This document shows positions 15,526 to 22,708 of a stretch of DNA of 33,841 nt, one piece after another. The first letter of the stretch is position 1. Each line of letters starts with the position of its first letter. Location: NCBI GenBank assembly GCA_944332205.1, contig CALVJN010000016.1, positions 1-33,841 of the forward strand. Direction: 5' to 3'. Under the pieces are notes generated by a model. That model was not told where the DNA came from. It saw nothing but the letters and a program-made list of their open reading frames with translations, and made no database searches. This stretch comes from an uncultured Bacilli bacterium (GTDB lineage Bacteria > Bacillota_I > Bacilli_A > RF39 > UBA660). The translations under genes and the position numbers were made by a program.

Positions 15526-15812
15526 ATATGTTAAAGTTAGATTTACAATTATTTGCGCATCATAAAGGGCAAGGATCAACTTCTAATGGTCGTGATTCTG
15601 CTGGACGTAGATTAGGTGCTAAAGCTAGTGATGGAGAATTTGTTACAGCTGGTTCTATTTTATATCGTCAAAGAGGAACTAAAATTCATCCTGGAGTAAA
15701 TGTTAAAAAAGGTAGCGATGATACTTTATATACAACTATCGATGGTGTAGTTAAATATGAACGTTTAGGTAGAGATGGTAAAAAAGTAAGCTGCTATCCA
15801 GTTGAAATGTAA
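15522..15812 (+). CDS. rpmA: 50S ribosomal protein L27 with Prp-cleaved extension
   Basis: A 96-residue precursor of L27, whose processed N-terminus reaches the peptidyl-transferase centre. The first residues [12 protein letters not shown] are followed by [20 protein letters not shown]; Prp is expected to cut after the FA at ~12, exposing His13. The rest of the protein ([15 protein letters not shown]-like segment) is normal. AAGGAGA precedes ATG 15522. A terminator follows directly. Confidence 0.98.
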   Translation: MNMLKLDLQLFAHHKGQGSTSNGRDSAGRRLGAKASDGEFVTAGSILYRQRGTKIHPGVNVKKGSDDTLYTTIDGVVKYERLGRDGKKVSCYPVEM

Positions 15813-15818
15813 TAATAG

Positions 15819-15846
15819 AAAATAGCTTTAAGCTATTTTTTATTTT
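15819..15846 (+). terminator. Terminator after rpmA
   Basis: AAAATAGCT (15819-15827) pairs with AGCTATTTT (15831-15839) around TTA, followed by a T-rich tract to 15846. Confidence 0.85.
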
Positions 15847-15857
15847 TAATTATTTTA

Positions 15858-15880
15858 TGCTATAATAATCTAATAGGTGA
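15858..15880 (+). promoter_or_regulatory. Extended -10 promoter of the second HAD gene and obg
   Basis: TGCTATAAT at 15858-15866 and GGTGA from 15876, ahead of ATG 15885. It lies 11 nt after the rpmA terminator. Confidence 0.6.
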
Positions 15881-15884
15881 TTTT

Positions 15885-16616
15885 ATGAGTATTTTAGTTA
15901 GTGATTATGATGGTACTTTTGATAGAAAAAAGTCTGATATTAAGATAAACTGTCAGTCTATTGCTTCTTTTATAAAGGAAGGGAATATATTTGTATTATC
16001 AAGTGGAAGAAGTTATAATTCTTTGTTAAGTGAGGTTTATAATCATAATATTCCTTATAATTTTTTAGCAACATGCGATGGTAGTTATTTGTATGATTCT
16101 AATGGAACTTTATTATTTTCTCATAGTATGAATCATGATGTTATTTCTAAGGCAATAGCACTTTGTGAAAAAAGTAAATGTAAAAGAATAGATTTTGCTT
16201 ATACAAAAGATTATTCTTCATATTATATTTCAGATGAAAATATTAGTTGTTTAGCATTAGTTATTGATGAAAAAGATATTACTTCGGATTTTTTTCATCA
16301 ATTTTATCAATTAAAAGAGAATAATCCTTTTTATGATTACAGTTATTATGGTTATAATGGTTTATTTTATTTTATGGTTAAGTGTAAAGGTTTATCAAAG
16401 AGTAGTCCTATTAATTTTTTGAGAAATAAGTTATCAATTTCTACAAATGAGATTTATACTATTGGTGATAATTTAAATGATTTAGAAATGATTAATGATT
16501 TTAATGGTTTTGTTATTAGTGATAATGAAATGTTACAAAAGGTATCTTTAGGAAGATATGATTCGGTACATGATTTAACAAAGGATATTTTAAATAGAAA
16601 GGTTAAAAGGAGGTAA
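15885..16616 (+). CDS. HAD-superfamily phosphatase in the spo0B position
   Basis: A 243-residue HAD hydrolase. Motif I is DYDGTF with D7 and D9; motif II SSGRS (~39-43); motif III probably K172; motif IV GDNLND with D195 and D199. The cap (~75-160) is smaller and more aromatic than in the Cof protein at 11190, so the two are different subfamilies. It is 4 nt upstream of obg, and the obg ribosome site lies in its last codons. In Bacillus the gene between rpmA and obg is spo0B; here a phosphatase fills that place. There is no sequence resemblance to Spo0B, so this is gene replacement or insertion, not a diverged Spo0B. Confidence 0.85.
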   Translation: MSILVSDYDGTFDRKKSDIKINCQSIASFIKEGNIFVLSSGRSYNSLLSEVYNHNIPYNFLATCDGSYLYDSNGTLLFSHSMNHDVISKAIALCEKSKCKRIDFAYTKDYSSYYISDENISCLALVIDEKDITSDFFHQFYQLKENNPFYDYSYYGYNGLFYFMVKCKGLSKSSPINFLRNKLSISTNEIYTIGDNLNDLEMINDFNGFVISDNEMLQKVSLGRYDSVHDLTKDILNRKVKRR

Positions 16617-16620
16617 TAAA

Positions 16621-17892
16621 ATGTTTGTAGATGAAGTTTTATTACATGTTGAAGCAGGAAGAGGCGGGGATGGTTGTCTTGCATTTAGACGTGAAAAGTA
16701 TATTCCTATGGGAGGACCATTTGGTGGAAATGGTGGTAAAGGTTCTGATATAAAATTTATTGTGGATGAAGGATTACATACTTTAATTGATTTACGTTAT
16801 ATGAAAGTAGTTAAAGGTAAAAAAGGTGAAAATGGATCGGGAAAAAATCAAAATGGCTCAAATGCTGAAGATGTGATTGTAAGGGTACCTCAAGGTACAG
16901 TTATTACTGATAATGATACTGGATTAGTTTTAGCAGATTTAAAAAATAAAAATGATGAAGTTATCGTAGCATATGGTGGTAGAGGAGGTAGAGGTAATAC
17001 TGCTTTTAAGACTCAAAGTAATCCTGCTCCTAATTTTGCTGAAAACGGAGAACCTGGCGAAGAAAGAAATTTAAAAGTTGAATTAAAGCTTTTAGCTGAT
17101 GTTGGACTTGTAGGATTACCTAGTGTTGGAAAAAGTACGATTATTTCTATGGTTTCAAGAGCTAAACCTAAAATAGCGGCCTATCATTTTACAACACTTA
17201 CTCCTAATTTAGGAGTAGTTAAAGCAAAAAACAATAAAAGCTTTGTTATAGCAGATCTTCCAGGATTAATTGAAGGAGCTTCAAAAGGAGAAGGATTAGG
17301 AGATAAATTTTTAAAGCACATTGAAAGGACTAGAATTATAGCGCATGTTATAGATATGAGCGGTTCAGAAGGAAGAAATCCTTATGAAGATTATTTAGTT
17401 ATAAAAAATGAATTAAAACAATTTAATGAAAATTTATTAAAACGACCAGAAATAATAATTGCTAATAAGATGGATATTGAAAAAGCTAAAGATAACCTAA
17501 AAGAATTTAAGAAAAAAGTAAAAAATGTTAAAATCTTTGAAGTAAGTGCTATTGTTAATGATGGTTTAGATTTAGTTATGGAAAATATTGCAGATTTATT
17601 AGATAAACTTCCAAAAGAAGATTTATATGAAGAAGAAAAATTTGAATCATATATATTATATAAGTTCAAAAAAGAAGAACCATATACAATAACTAAAGAA
17701 AATGATATTTGGGTTATTAAAGGGAAAGAAATTGAAAAATTATTAAAAATGACTAAATTCAATACGGATGAAGCAGTTGTCCGTTTTGCAAATAAATTGC
17801 GAAAAATGGGAATTGATAAAAAGCTTATTGAATTAGGTGCCCAAGTTGGAGATAAAATTAGAATTTTAGATTATGAATTTGAATTTAAATAA
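16621..17892 (+). CDS. obg: GTPase Obg
   Basis: A 423-residue essential GTPase acting in 50S ribosome maturation and stress control. The glycine-rich Obg fold occupies ~1-157 (GRGGDGCLAFRREKY). The G domain has G1 GLPSVGKST (165-173), G3 DLPG (212-215), G4 NKMD (282-285) and G5 SA (309-310). The C-terminal ~80 residues form the OCT domain found in Gram-positive Obg (VVRFANKLRKMGID). AAAGGAGGT precedes ATG 16621. It is translationally linked to the upstream HAD gene. In Bacillus, Obg also supports sporulation phosphorelay and the SigB stress response. Confidence 0.98.
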   Translation: MFVDEVLLHVEAGRGGDGCLAFRREKYIPMGGPFGGNGGKGSDIKFIVDEGLHTLIDLRYMKVVKGKKGENGSGKNQNGSNAEDVIVRVPQGTVITDNDTGLVLADLKNKNDEVIVAYGGRGGRGNTAFKTQSNPAPNFAENGEPGEERNLKVELKLLADVGLVGLPSVGKSTIISMVSRAKPKIAAYHFTTLTPNLGVVKAKNNKSFVIADLPGLIEGASKGEGLGDKFLKHIERTRIIAHVIDMSGSEGRNPYEDYLVIKNELKQFNENLLKRPEIIIANKMDIEKAKDNLKEFKKKVKNVKIFEVSAIVNDGLDLVMENIADLLDKLPKEDLYEEEKFESYILYKFKKEEPYTITKENDIWVIKGKEIEKLLKMTKFNTDEAVVRFANKLRKMGIDKKLIELGAQVGDKIRILDYEFEFK

Positions 17893-17931
17893 TTGCAAAA
17901 TTGAATAATTTTATTTCTTATGTATTAACTA

Positions 17932-17981
17932 TTGCATTTATAACATTTTTAATTTATTATATAACTTTTGCAAAGGGGGGG
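17932..17981 (+). promoter_or_regulatory. Promoter and poly-G ribosome site of the sigma factor
   Basis: TTGCAT (17932-17937), 17-nt spacer, TATTAT (17955-17960). The ribosome site contains seven consecutive G (AAAGGGGGGG, 17972-17981), unusual in so AT-rich a genome and prone to slippage during replication. Confidence 0.6.
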
Positions 17982-17989
17982 AATATTAA

Positions 17990-18823
17990 ATGAGTTTTAA
18001 CAATAAAATTTTTTTTAATGAAGATATAAAAATGTTACAAAACTTATCTTTCGATGAACAAATAAAATTAATTAAAGAATATCAACAAGGATCAAAAGAA
18101 GCTAGGGATGCTTTAATAGAATTTAATATAAGATATGTTATATTTGCAGTTAAAAATAAATTTCAAATTAATGATTGTGATATTGAAGACTTAATAAATA
18201 TTGGCATAATTGGTTTAATAAAAGGTATAAATACATATAAATTAGAAAAAGGTGTAAAACCAATTACATATTTTTCAAGATGTGTAGATAACGAAATATT
18301 AATGTTCTTAAGAAAAAATAATCCAAACAAACATATAGGTAAAAGTTTAGATGAGCAAATTTTGGATGTGGACTACAATTACAATATTACTTTAAAAGAT
18401 TTATTGGCTGATGATACTGATTTTGAAGAAGATTTTTTGAATTCACAAGTTCAAAATCAAGCATTTGAGTTATTGAAAAATATGCTAGAGCAAATTCCAG
18501 AAAAACATCAAGAAGCCGTTAAATTATATTTTGGATTTTATGGAAAAAGATATAGGCAAGAAGAAATTGCTAGTAAATTAGGCGTATCTCAGTCTTACAT
18601 ATCACGTTTAGTAAAAAAATCTACAAAACTTATAAAGCAAAAATTTGAAGGCATTGGAGTCTTCTCATATAGTGATTTAGAAAATTTAGATTATTCTTTA
18701 TTAGATCAATCAATAGGACCATTTGTTTCAAACGATAAAACTAGTAGCGAACAAATAGAACATAATGATGATATAGTAAGCAATTCTAAAAGCCTATCAA
18801 AAAAATTAGTACCTAAAAAATAA
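17990..18823 (+). CDS. Sporulation-type sigma factor (SigE/SigK-like)
   Basis: A 277-residue sigma-70 family factor. Region 2 (~40-108) contains DIEDLINIGIIGLIKGINTY and then VKPITYFSRCVDNEILMFLR, close to the SigE/SigK pattern 'IKLATYASRCIENEILM(Y/F)LR'. Region 4 (~165-220) contains the helix-turn-helix EEIASKLGVSQSYISRLVKK, again with the SQSYISRL of SigE/SigK. In Bacillus these direct mother-cell transcription. Differences: the membrane-anchoring pro-sequence of ~20-29 residues is missing or reduced (only ~14 residues precede the homology), and a ~50-residue polar C-terminal tail (~225-277) is extra. The factor cannot be assigned to E or K by eye. It stands alone, without spoIIGA, between obg and nusB. 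Confidence 0.82.
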   Translation: MSFNNKIFFNEDIKMLQNLSFDEQIKLIKEYQQGSKEARDALIEFNIRYVIFAVKNKFQINDCDIEDLINIGIIGLIKGINTYKLEKGVKPITYFSRCVDNEILMFLRKNNPNKHIGKSLDEQILDVDYNYNITLKDLLADDTDFEEDFLNSQVQNQAFELLKNMLEQIPEKHQEAVKLYFGFYGKRYRQEEIASKLGVSQSYISRLVKKSTKLIKQKFEGIGVFSYSDLENLDYSLLDQSIGPFVSNDKTSSEQIEHNDDIVSNSKSLSKKLVPKK

Positions 18824-18846
18824 AGTTTATAATGACTTTATTTTTT
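18815..18846 (+). terminator. Terminator overlapping the sigma-factor stop codon
   Basis: AAAAAATAAAGT (18815-18826) pairs with ACTTTATTTTTT (18835-18846) around an 8-nt loop. The stop codon lies within the 5' arm and the next -10 begins 6 nt after the hairpin. Confidence 0.8.
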
Positions 18847-18851
18847 ATTTA

Positions 18852-18873
18852 TGCTAAAATTTCTATAGGTGAT
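18852..18873 (+). promoter_or_regulatory. Extended -10 promoter of nusB-xseAB-spoIVB
   Basis: TGCTAAAAT at 18852-18860 and GGTGAT at 18868-18873, with ATG at 18879. Confidence 0.58.
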
Positions 18874-18878
18874 TGCAA

Positions 18879-19286
18879 ATGAAAAATAGAAGTGAATTAA
18901 GAGAAATAGCAATGAAAGTGTTATATCAAATATATATTTATCAAAATAGTAATTCTACTTATGATATTAATAACCTTATAAAAGAACAATTAGAAGTTGA
19001 AAATGATTTTGTTAATAGTCTTGTAAATAATATTATAAAAAATCAGAATAAAATTTCTAATATGGCAAATAAATATCTTAATGATTGGAATATTGATAGG
19101 TTAAGTAAAGTAGATAAAGCAATTCTTAGCATTGGAATATATGAGCTTTTATATACAGATACTCCTAGTGTTGTTGCAATAAATGAAGCAGTTGAGTTAT
19201 CAAAAAAATATAGCGACGAAAAAGTAGTTAAAATGATTAATGCTACATTAGATAAAATTTATCATAATGAGGAAATAAATGAATAA
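18879..19286 (+). CDS. nusB: Transcription antitermination protein NusB
   Basis: A 135-residue all-helical protein that, with NusE (S10), binds boxA RNA and supports antitermination at rRNA operons. The start NRSELREIAMKVLYQIYI and the C-terminal DKAILSIGIYELLYTDTPSVVAINEAVELSKKYS are diagnostic. ATG 18879 is chosen over TTG 18873, which overlaps the GGTGAT site. It overlaps xseA by 8 nt. The order nusB-xseA-xseB matches Bacillus with folD missing. Confidence 0.96.
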   Translation: MKNRSELREIAMKVLYQIYIYQNSNSTYDINNLIKEQLEVENDFVNSLVNNIIKNQNKISNMANKYLNDWNIDRLSKVDKAILSIGIYELLYTDTPSVVAINEAVELSKKYSDEKVVKMINATLDKIYHNEEINE

Positions 19287-20529
19287 TAATTATATTACTG
19301 TAACTCAGCTTACTAAATATATAAAATATCGTTTAGACAATGATCAAAATTTGATGAAAGTTTATCTTAAAGGTGAAATATCAAATTTTAAGGCCCATAG
19401 TAGAGGACATTTATATTTTACTATTAAAGATGAAAATACTAGGATTAATGCTATTATGTTTAGTACATATGCTTCTAAATTAAATATAGTTCCTTTGGAT
19501 GGAATGAAGGTATTAGTAACTGGTAAAATAAGTGTTTATGAACCAAGTGGTAATTATCAAATATATGTTGAGTCATTAGAAGAAGATGGTGTTGGTAATC
19601 TTTATATTGCTTTTGAAGAATTAAAGAAAAAATTAGAAAAAGAAGGACTTTTTGATAAGTCTAAGAAGAAAAAAATTCCTTTAATACCACAAAAAATCGG
19701 AATAATAACTGCTCCTACAGGTGCCGCTATAAAGGACATTTTATCAACTATAAAAAGAAGATGGCCCCTTGCAGAAACCATTCTTTTTCCGTCACTTGTT
19801 CAAGGAAAAGAAGCTGCTAATGATATTGTAAGAAATATAGAGCTTTCTAAAAATTATGATTTAGATGTTTTAATTATTGGACGTGGTGGTGGATCAATCG
19901 AAGATTTATGGTGTTTTAATGAAGAAATAGTTGCACGAGCAATATTTAATTTAGATACACCGGTTATTTCTGCTGTTGGACATGAAATAGATTTTACTAT
20001 TTGTGATTTTGTTGCTGATTTACGAGCACCAACTCCTACAGGTGCTGCAGAACTTGCTGTTCCTAATATAAATGATATTATTAATTTTTTAACACAGTTA
20101 AAAATTAGATCTATTAATTCGATAAATAACATTTTAGATTTAAAAAAGAAAAATTTATTAAATTTAAAAAATAATTATATTTTAAAAAATCCTTTAACAA
20201 TTTATCAGGTTAAAGAAGAAAAATATGATAATTTATTAAATAGACTCACAAATGTTCAAAAAAATATTTTAAATATTAATAGTAATAGGTTAATTCTTTT
20301 AAAGAATAATTTAGATAAGGCAATTTTAAATACTTTAAAAGAAAAAAAACATAAATATGTAAATATTATAAGTAAATTGGAAGTATTAAATCCTCTTTTA
20401 ACAATAAAAAGAGGTTATTCAATTGTAAAAAAAGAAAATAAAATAGTTAGTAGTAAAAAAAATCTAAAGAAAAAAGATCACTTAGATATAGAGCTTTCTG
20501 ATGGAAAGATTGAAGTTGAAGTGATTTAA
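19279..20529 (+). CDS. xseA: Exonuclease VII large subunit
   Basis: A 416-residue catalytic subunit of exonuclease VII, which degrades single-stranded DNA from both ends. The N-terminal OB fold (~1-100; YLKGEISNFKAHSRGHLYFTIKD) and the catalytic core (GIITAPTGAAIKDI, LIIGRGGGSIEDLWCFNEE, VGHEIDFTICDFVADLRAPTPTGAAEL) are complete. A long coiled-coil region (~250-370) follows. GAGGAAAT precedes ATG 19279, which lies inside nusB. xseB follows by 12 nt. Confidence 0.97.
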   Translation: MNNNYITVTQLTKYIKYRLDNDQNLMKVYLKGEISNFKAHSRGHLYFTIKDENTRINAIMFSTYASKLNIVPLDGMKVLVTGKISVYEPSGNYQIYVESLEEDGVGNLYIAFEELKKKLEKEGLFDKSKKKKIPLIPQKIGIITAPTGAAIKDILSTIKRRWPLAETILFPSLVQGKEAANDIVRNIELSKNYDLDVLIIGRGGGSIEDLWCFNEEIVARAIFNLDTPVISAVGHEIDFTICDFVADLRAPTPTGAAELAVPNINDIINFLTQLKIRSINSINNILDLKKKNLLNLKNNYILKNPLTIYQVKEEKYDNLLNRLTNVQKNILNINSNRLILLKNNLDKAILNTLKEKKHKYVNIISKLEVLNPLLTIKRGYSIVKKENKIVSSKKNLKKKDHLDIELSDGKIEVEVI

Positions 20530-20541
20530 TGGAGGTAAAAA

Positions 20542-20766
20542 ATGGCAGTAAATACTAATTTTGAAGAATCTATTAAAAATCTTGAATTAATTGTCAAAGA
20601 TTTAGAAAATGGAAATGTTCCATTGGATGATGCAATAAATAAATTTAATGAGGCTATGAATTTAGTCAAAATATGTGACGAAAAATTAAAAAATGCTGAA
20701 GAAAATGTTAATAAGATTTTAAGTGAGAATGGGAAATTAGAAGACTTTTCAATAGAAAATGACTAA
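20542..20766 (+). CDS. xseB: Exonuclease VII small subunit
   Basis: A 74-residue helical hairpin that packs on the XseA coiled coil and activates the enzyme. FEESIKNLELIVKDLENGNVPLDDAINKF is the conserved core. GGAGGT precedes ATG 20542. It is followed by spoIVB after 81 nt with no terminator, although that gap contains repeats. Confidence 0.95.
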   Translation: MAVNTNFEESIKNLELIVKDLENGNVPLDDAINKFNEAMNLVKICDEKLKNAEENVNKILSENGKLEDFSIEND

Positions 20767-20791
20767 TTTTTTCTAATAATTTCCAAGTTTA

Positions 20792-20835
20792 TTTTATTAA
20801 AAAATAATAATAATAATAATGTAGTTTTATTAAAA
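20792..20835 (+). repeat. (AAT)6 repeat bracketed by an 11-bp direct repeat
   Basis: Six AAT units (20803-20820) lie between two copies of TTTTATTAAAA (20792-20802 and 20825-20835). The second copy runs into the AAAAGGAGATG ribosome site of spoIVB. Length change here would alter the leader of spoIVB. Confidence 0.7.
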
Positions 20836-20847
20836 GGAGATGAATTC

Positions 20848-21828
20848 ATGAATTTTAAGAAAAAACTACTATTATTGTTCTCTTTTTTAATTATATTTAT
20901 TCCTACTAATATATTAGCATATTCTGATAAGGTTATTTTAGGTGGAAATAATATTGGAATAACTGTTAATACAAAAGAAATAGAAGTTGTAGGTTTTTAC
21001 AAAGTAGATGGAAAGTATACTGCAAAAGACATGGGAATAAAAATTGGTGATAAAATAACACATATTGAAAATGTTCAAATAAGTAGTATCAATGAAATGG
21101 TTGAACTTATAAATGAAAAAATGAAAAATGATTCTGTAAATATAACTGTTCTTCGTAATAGTGAATATTTAAATTTCAAATTAAATTTAGTTAAAGAAAA
21201 TAATACATATAAAACAGGTCTTTATATAAAAGATCAGATTACTGGTATCGGAACTTTAACTTATATTGATCCTGACAGTAAAATATATGGTGCCTTAGGA
21301 CATGAAATAACTAGTTCAACTAATAATATAGTAGAAATTACTGATGGAAAAATATTTAAAGCTGAAATAACCGGAAATACTAAAAGTACAATAACTACTA
21401 CTGGTGAAAAGAATGCTATATTCGATTCAAGTAAAGTTTATGGTACTATTAGTGAAAATACTACAAAGGGAATTTATGGTACTTATACTGAAACTATAAA
21501 TACAGATGATTTAATTAATATAGCAGAACCCAATGAAGTAAAACTTGGTAAAGCTTATATCTATACAGTATTACAAGGAAATAAAATAGAAAAATTTGAG
21601 ATAAATATTTTAAAGATAAATAAAGATACTGTTACTAAAAATATTTTATTTGAAATTACAGATCAAAAGTTAATTGATAAAACTAATGGTGTTATTAAAG
21701 GAATGAGTGGTAGTCCAATTGTTCAAAATGATAAGTTAGTTGGAGCAGTTACTCATGCTATTGTGAATGACAATAATAAAGGTTATGGAATATTTATAAC
21801 TACAATGTTAAAAGAAGGAGAAAATTAA
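20848..21828 (+). CDS. spoIVB: SpoIVB peptidase (S55 family)
   Basis: A 326-residue secreted or membrane-anchored serine peptidase. A hydrophobic segment at ~6-24 would act as signal anchor; a PDZ domain follows at ~45-112; the S55 domain fills the rest. The catalytic triad can be placed by comparison with Bacillus SpoIVB (H236, D363, S378): H152 in GALGHE, D272, and S287 in GMSGSP, with the same D-to-S spacing of 15. In Bacillus SpoIVB is made in the forespore and cleaves SpoIVFA to trigger pro-SigK processing. The protein is ~100 residues shorter than the Bacillus enzyme. Location after xseB recalls the Bacillus xseB-...-recN-spoIVB-spo0A block with the middle lost; spo0A is not adjacent. 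Confidence 0.93.
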   Translation: MNFKKKLLLLFSFLIIFIPTNILAYSDKVILGGNNIGITVNTKEIEVVGFYKVDGKYTAKDMGIKIGDKITHIENVQISSINEMVELINEKMKNDSVNITVLRNSEYLNFKLNLVKENNTYKTGLYIKDQITGIGTLTYIDPDSKIYGALGHEITSSTNNIVEITDGKIFKAEITGNTKSTITTTGEKNAIFDSSKVYGTISENTTKGIYGTYTETINTDDLINIAEPNEVKLGKAYIYTVLQGNKIEKFEINILKINKDTVTKNILFEITDQKLIDKTNGVIKGMSGSPIVQNDKLVGAVTHAIVNDNNKGYGIFITTMLKEGEN

Positions 21829-21848
21829 GAGACCTTAAGTCTCTTTTA
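21827..21848 (+). terminator. Terminator after spoIVB
   Basis: AAGAGAC (21827-21833) pairs with GTCTCTT (21839-21845) with a short T-tract. It overlaps the stop codon. Confidence 0.65.
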
Positions 21849-21860
21849 TATTGCATAAAA

Positions 21861-21889
21861 TTGACAATTAGTACTATATATGTTAATAT
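21861..21889 (+). promoter_or_regulatory. Consensus promoter of the Bax-inhibitor-like gene
   Basis: TTGACA (21861-21866), 17-nt spacer, TAATAT (21884-21889) with TG at 21881-21882. Confidence 0.8.
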
Positions 21890-21912
21890 TTTAATATACT
21901 TTAGGAAGGAGT

Positions 21913-22563
21913 ATGATTGGTTTGAGGAAAAAAATTTTACCTCAGGTATTTGGTTGGATGTTTTTAGGATTATTAATTACATTTGTTTCAGCATATGTTG
22001 TATCAATTAATACTAATATGTTAATTAATATATATTCCGGAGGTTTTTATTGGATTTTTGTAATTGTAGAATTAATTCTTGCTGGTGTTTTATCGATTAG
22101 AATTGGGAAAATGAAAGGTATTACAGCAACATGTTTATATTTGTTTTATACATTTTTAACTGGATTAACACTTTCATTAATTTTTGTGGCGTATGAAATG
22201 GCATCGATAATAGTGGTTTTTTTAGTTACTGCATTATTATTTGGTATATTTGCATTAATAGGAAAATTTACAAAGATAGATTTATCTAAGTTTGGTATTT
22301 ATCTTTTTATGGGGCTAGTAGGTATTTTAATTTTATATTTAATTAATATTTTTATAGCAAATGATACTATAGACATGATTGGATGTATTCTTGGCATAAT
22401 AATATTTTTAGGATATGTTGCATATGACATTCAGCGTATTTTAAGAAGTGAAGGTACATTAGAAAATAGGAATTTAGCAATTATTGGAGCTTTTTCTTTA
22501 TATTTAGATTTTATAAATATTTTTATTGATTTGTTAAATCTTTTTGGTAATTCTAAGGATTAA
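21913..22563 (+). CDS. Bax inhibitor-1 / YccA family membrane protein
   Basis: A 216-residue protein with about seven transmembrane helices spanning nearly its whole length. The region AYDIQRILRSEG and the last helix FSLYLDFINIFIDLLNLFG are characteristic of the BI-1/YccA/YetJ family, some members of which are pH-dependent calcium leak channels. AGGAAGGA precedes ATG 21913. It forms a single-gene unit with its own promoter and terminator. The physiological role here is unknown. Confidence 0.9.
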   Translation: MIGLRKKILPQVFGWMFLGLLITFVSAYVVSINTNMLINIYSGGFYWIFVIVELILAGVLSIRIGKMKGITATCLYLFYTFLTGLTLSLIFVAYEMASIIVVFLVTALLFGIFALIGKFTKIDLSKFGIYLFMGLVGILILYLINIFIANDTIDMIGCILGIIIFLGYVAYDIQRILRSEGTLENRNLAIIGAFSLYLDFINIFIDLLNLFGNSKD

Positions 22564-22581
22564 AGCGTTAATTATATTATT

Positions 22582-22607
22582 AAAACTGTATGATAATACA
22601 GTTTTTT
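22582..22607 (+). terminator. Terminator after the Bax-inhibitor-like gene
   Basis: AAAACTGTAT (22582-22591) pairs with ATACAGTTTT (22596-22605) around a GATA loop, followed by T. Confidence 0.88.
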
Positions 22608-22624
22608 AATTTTTTTAAAAAAAA

Positions 22625-22652
22625 TTAGCAGTCATATATTGACAAGTGCTAA
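22625..22652 (+). promoter_or_regulatory. Upstream CIRCE-like operator
   Basis: TTAGCAGTC (22625-22633) and AAGTGCTAA (22644-22652) each differ by one base from the CIRCE half-sites TTAGCACTC and GAGTGCTAA. The spacer is 10 nt instead of 9. The element overlaps the -35 box, so HrcA bound here could block RNA polymerase. Confidence 0.6.
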
Positions 22653-22667
22653 GCATAATATTATAAT
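22639..22667 (+). promoter_or_regulatory. Promoter of the heat-shock operon
   Basis: Consensus TTGACA (22639-22644), 17-nt spacer, consensus TATAAT (22662-22667). It is flanked by the two CIRCE-like elements. Confidence 0.88.
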
Positions 22668-22671
22668 GTAT

Positions 22672-22698
22672 CTAGCACTGTAAAAAAAGAAGTGCTAG
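22672..22698 (+). promoter_or_regulatory. CIRCE operator next to the hrcA start
   Basis: CTAGCACTG (22672-22680), 9-nt spacer, AAGTGCTAG (22690-22698): eight of nine arm positions pair and spacing is canonical. The right arm runs into AGGAGGTG, the hrcA ribosome site, so the RNA hairpin may also affect translation. Confidence 0.9.
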
Positions 22699-22708
22699 GA
22701 GGTGTTTT

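Noticed and set aside
17391-17762. Minus-strand open frame of 123 codons inside obg
   Set aside because: Antisense shadow of the GTPase and OCT regions; composition is what reverse-translated Lys/Glu/Asp codons give.
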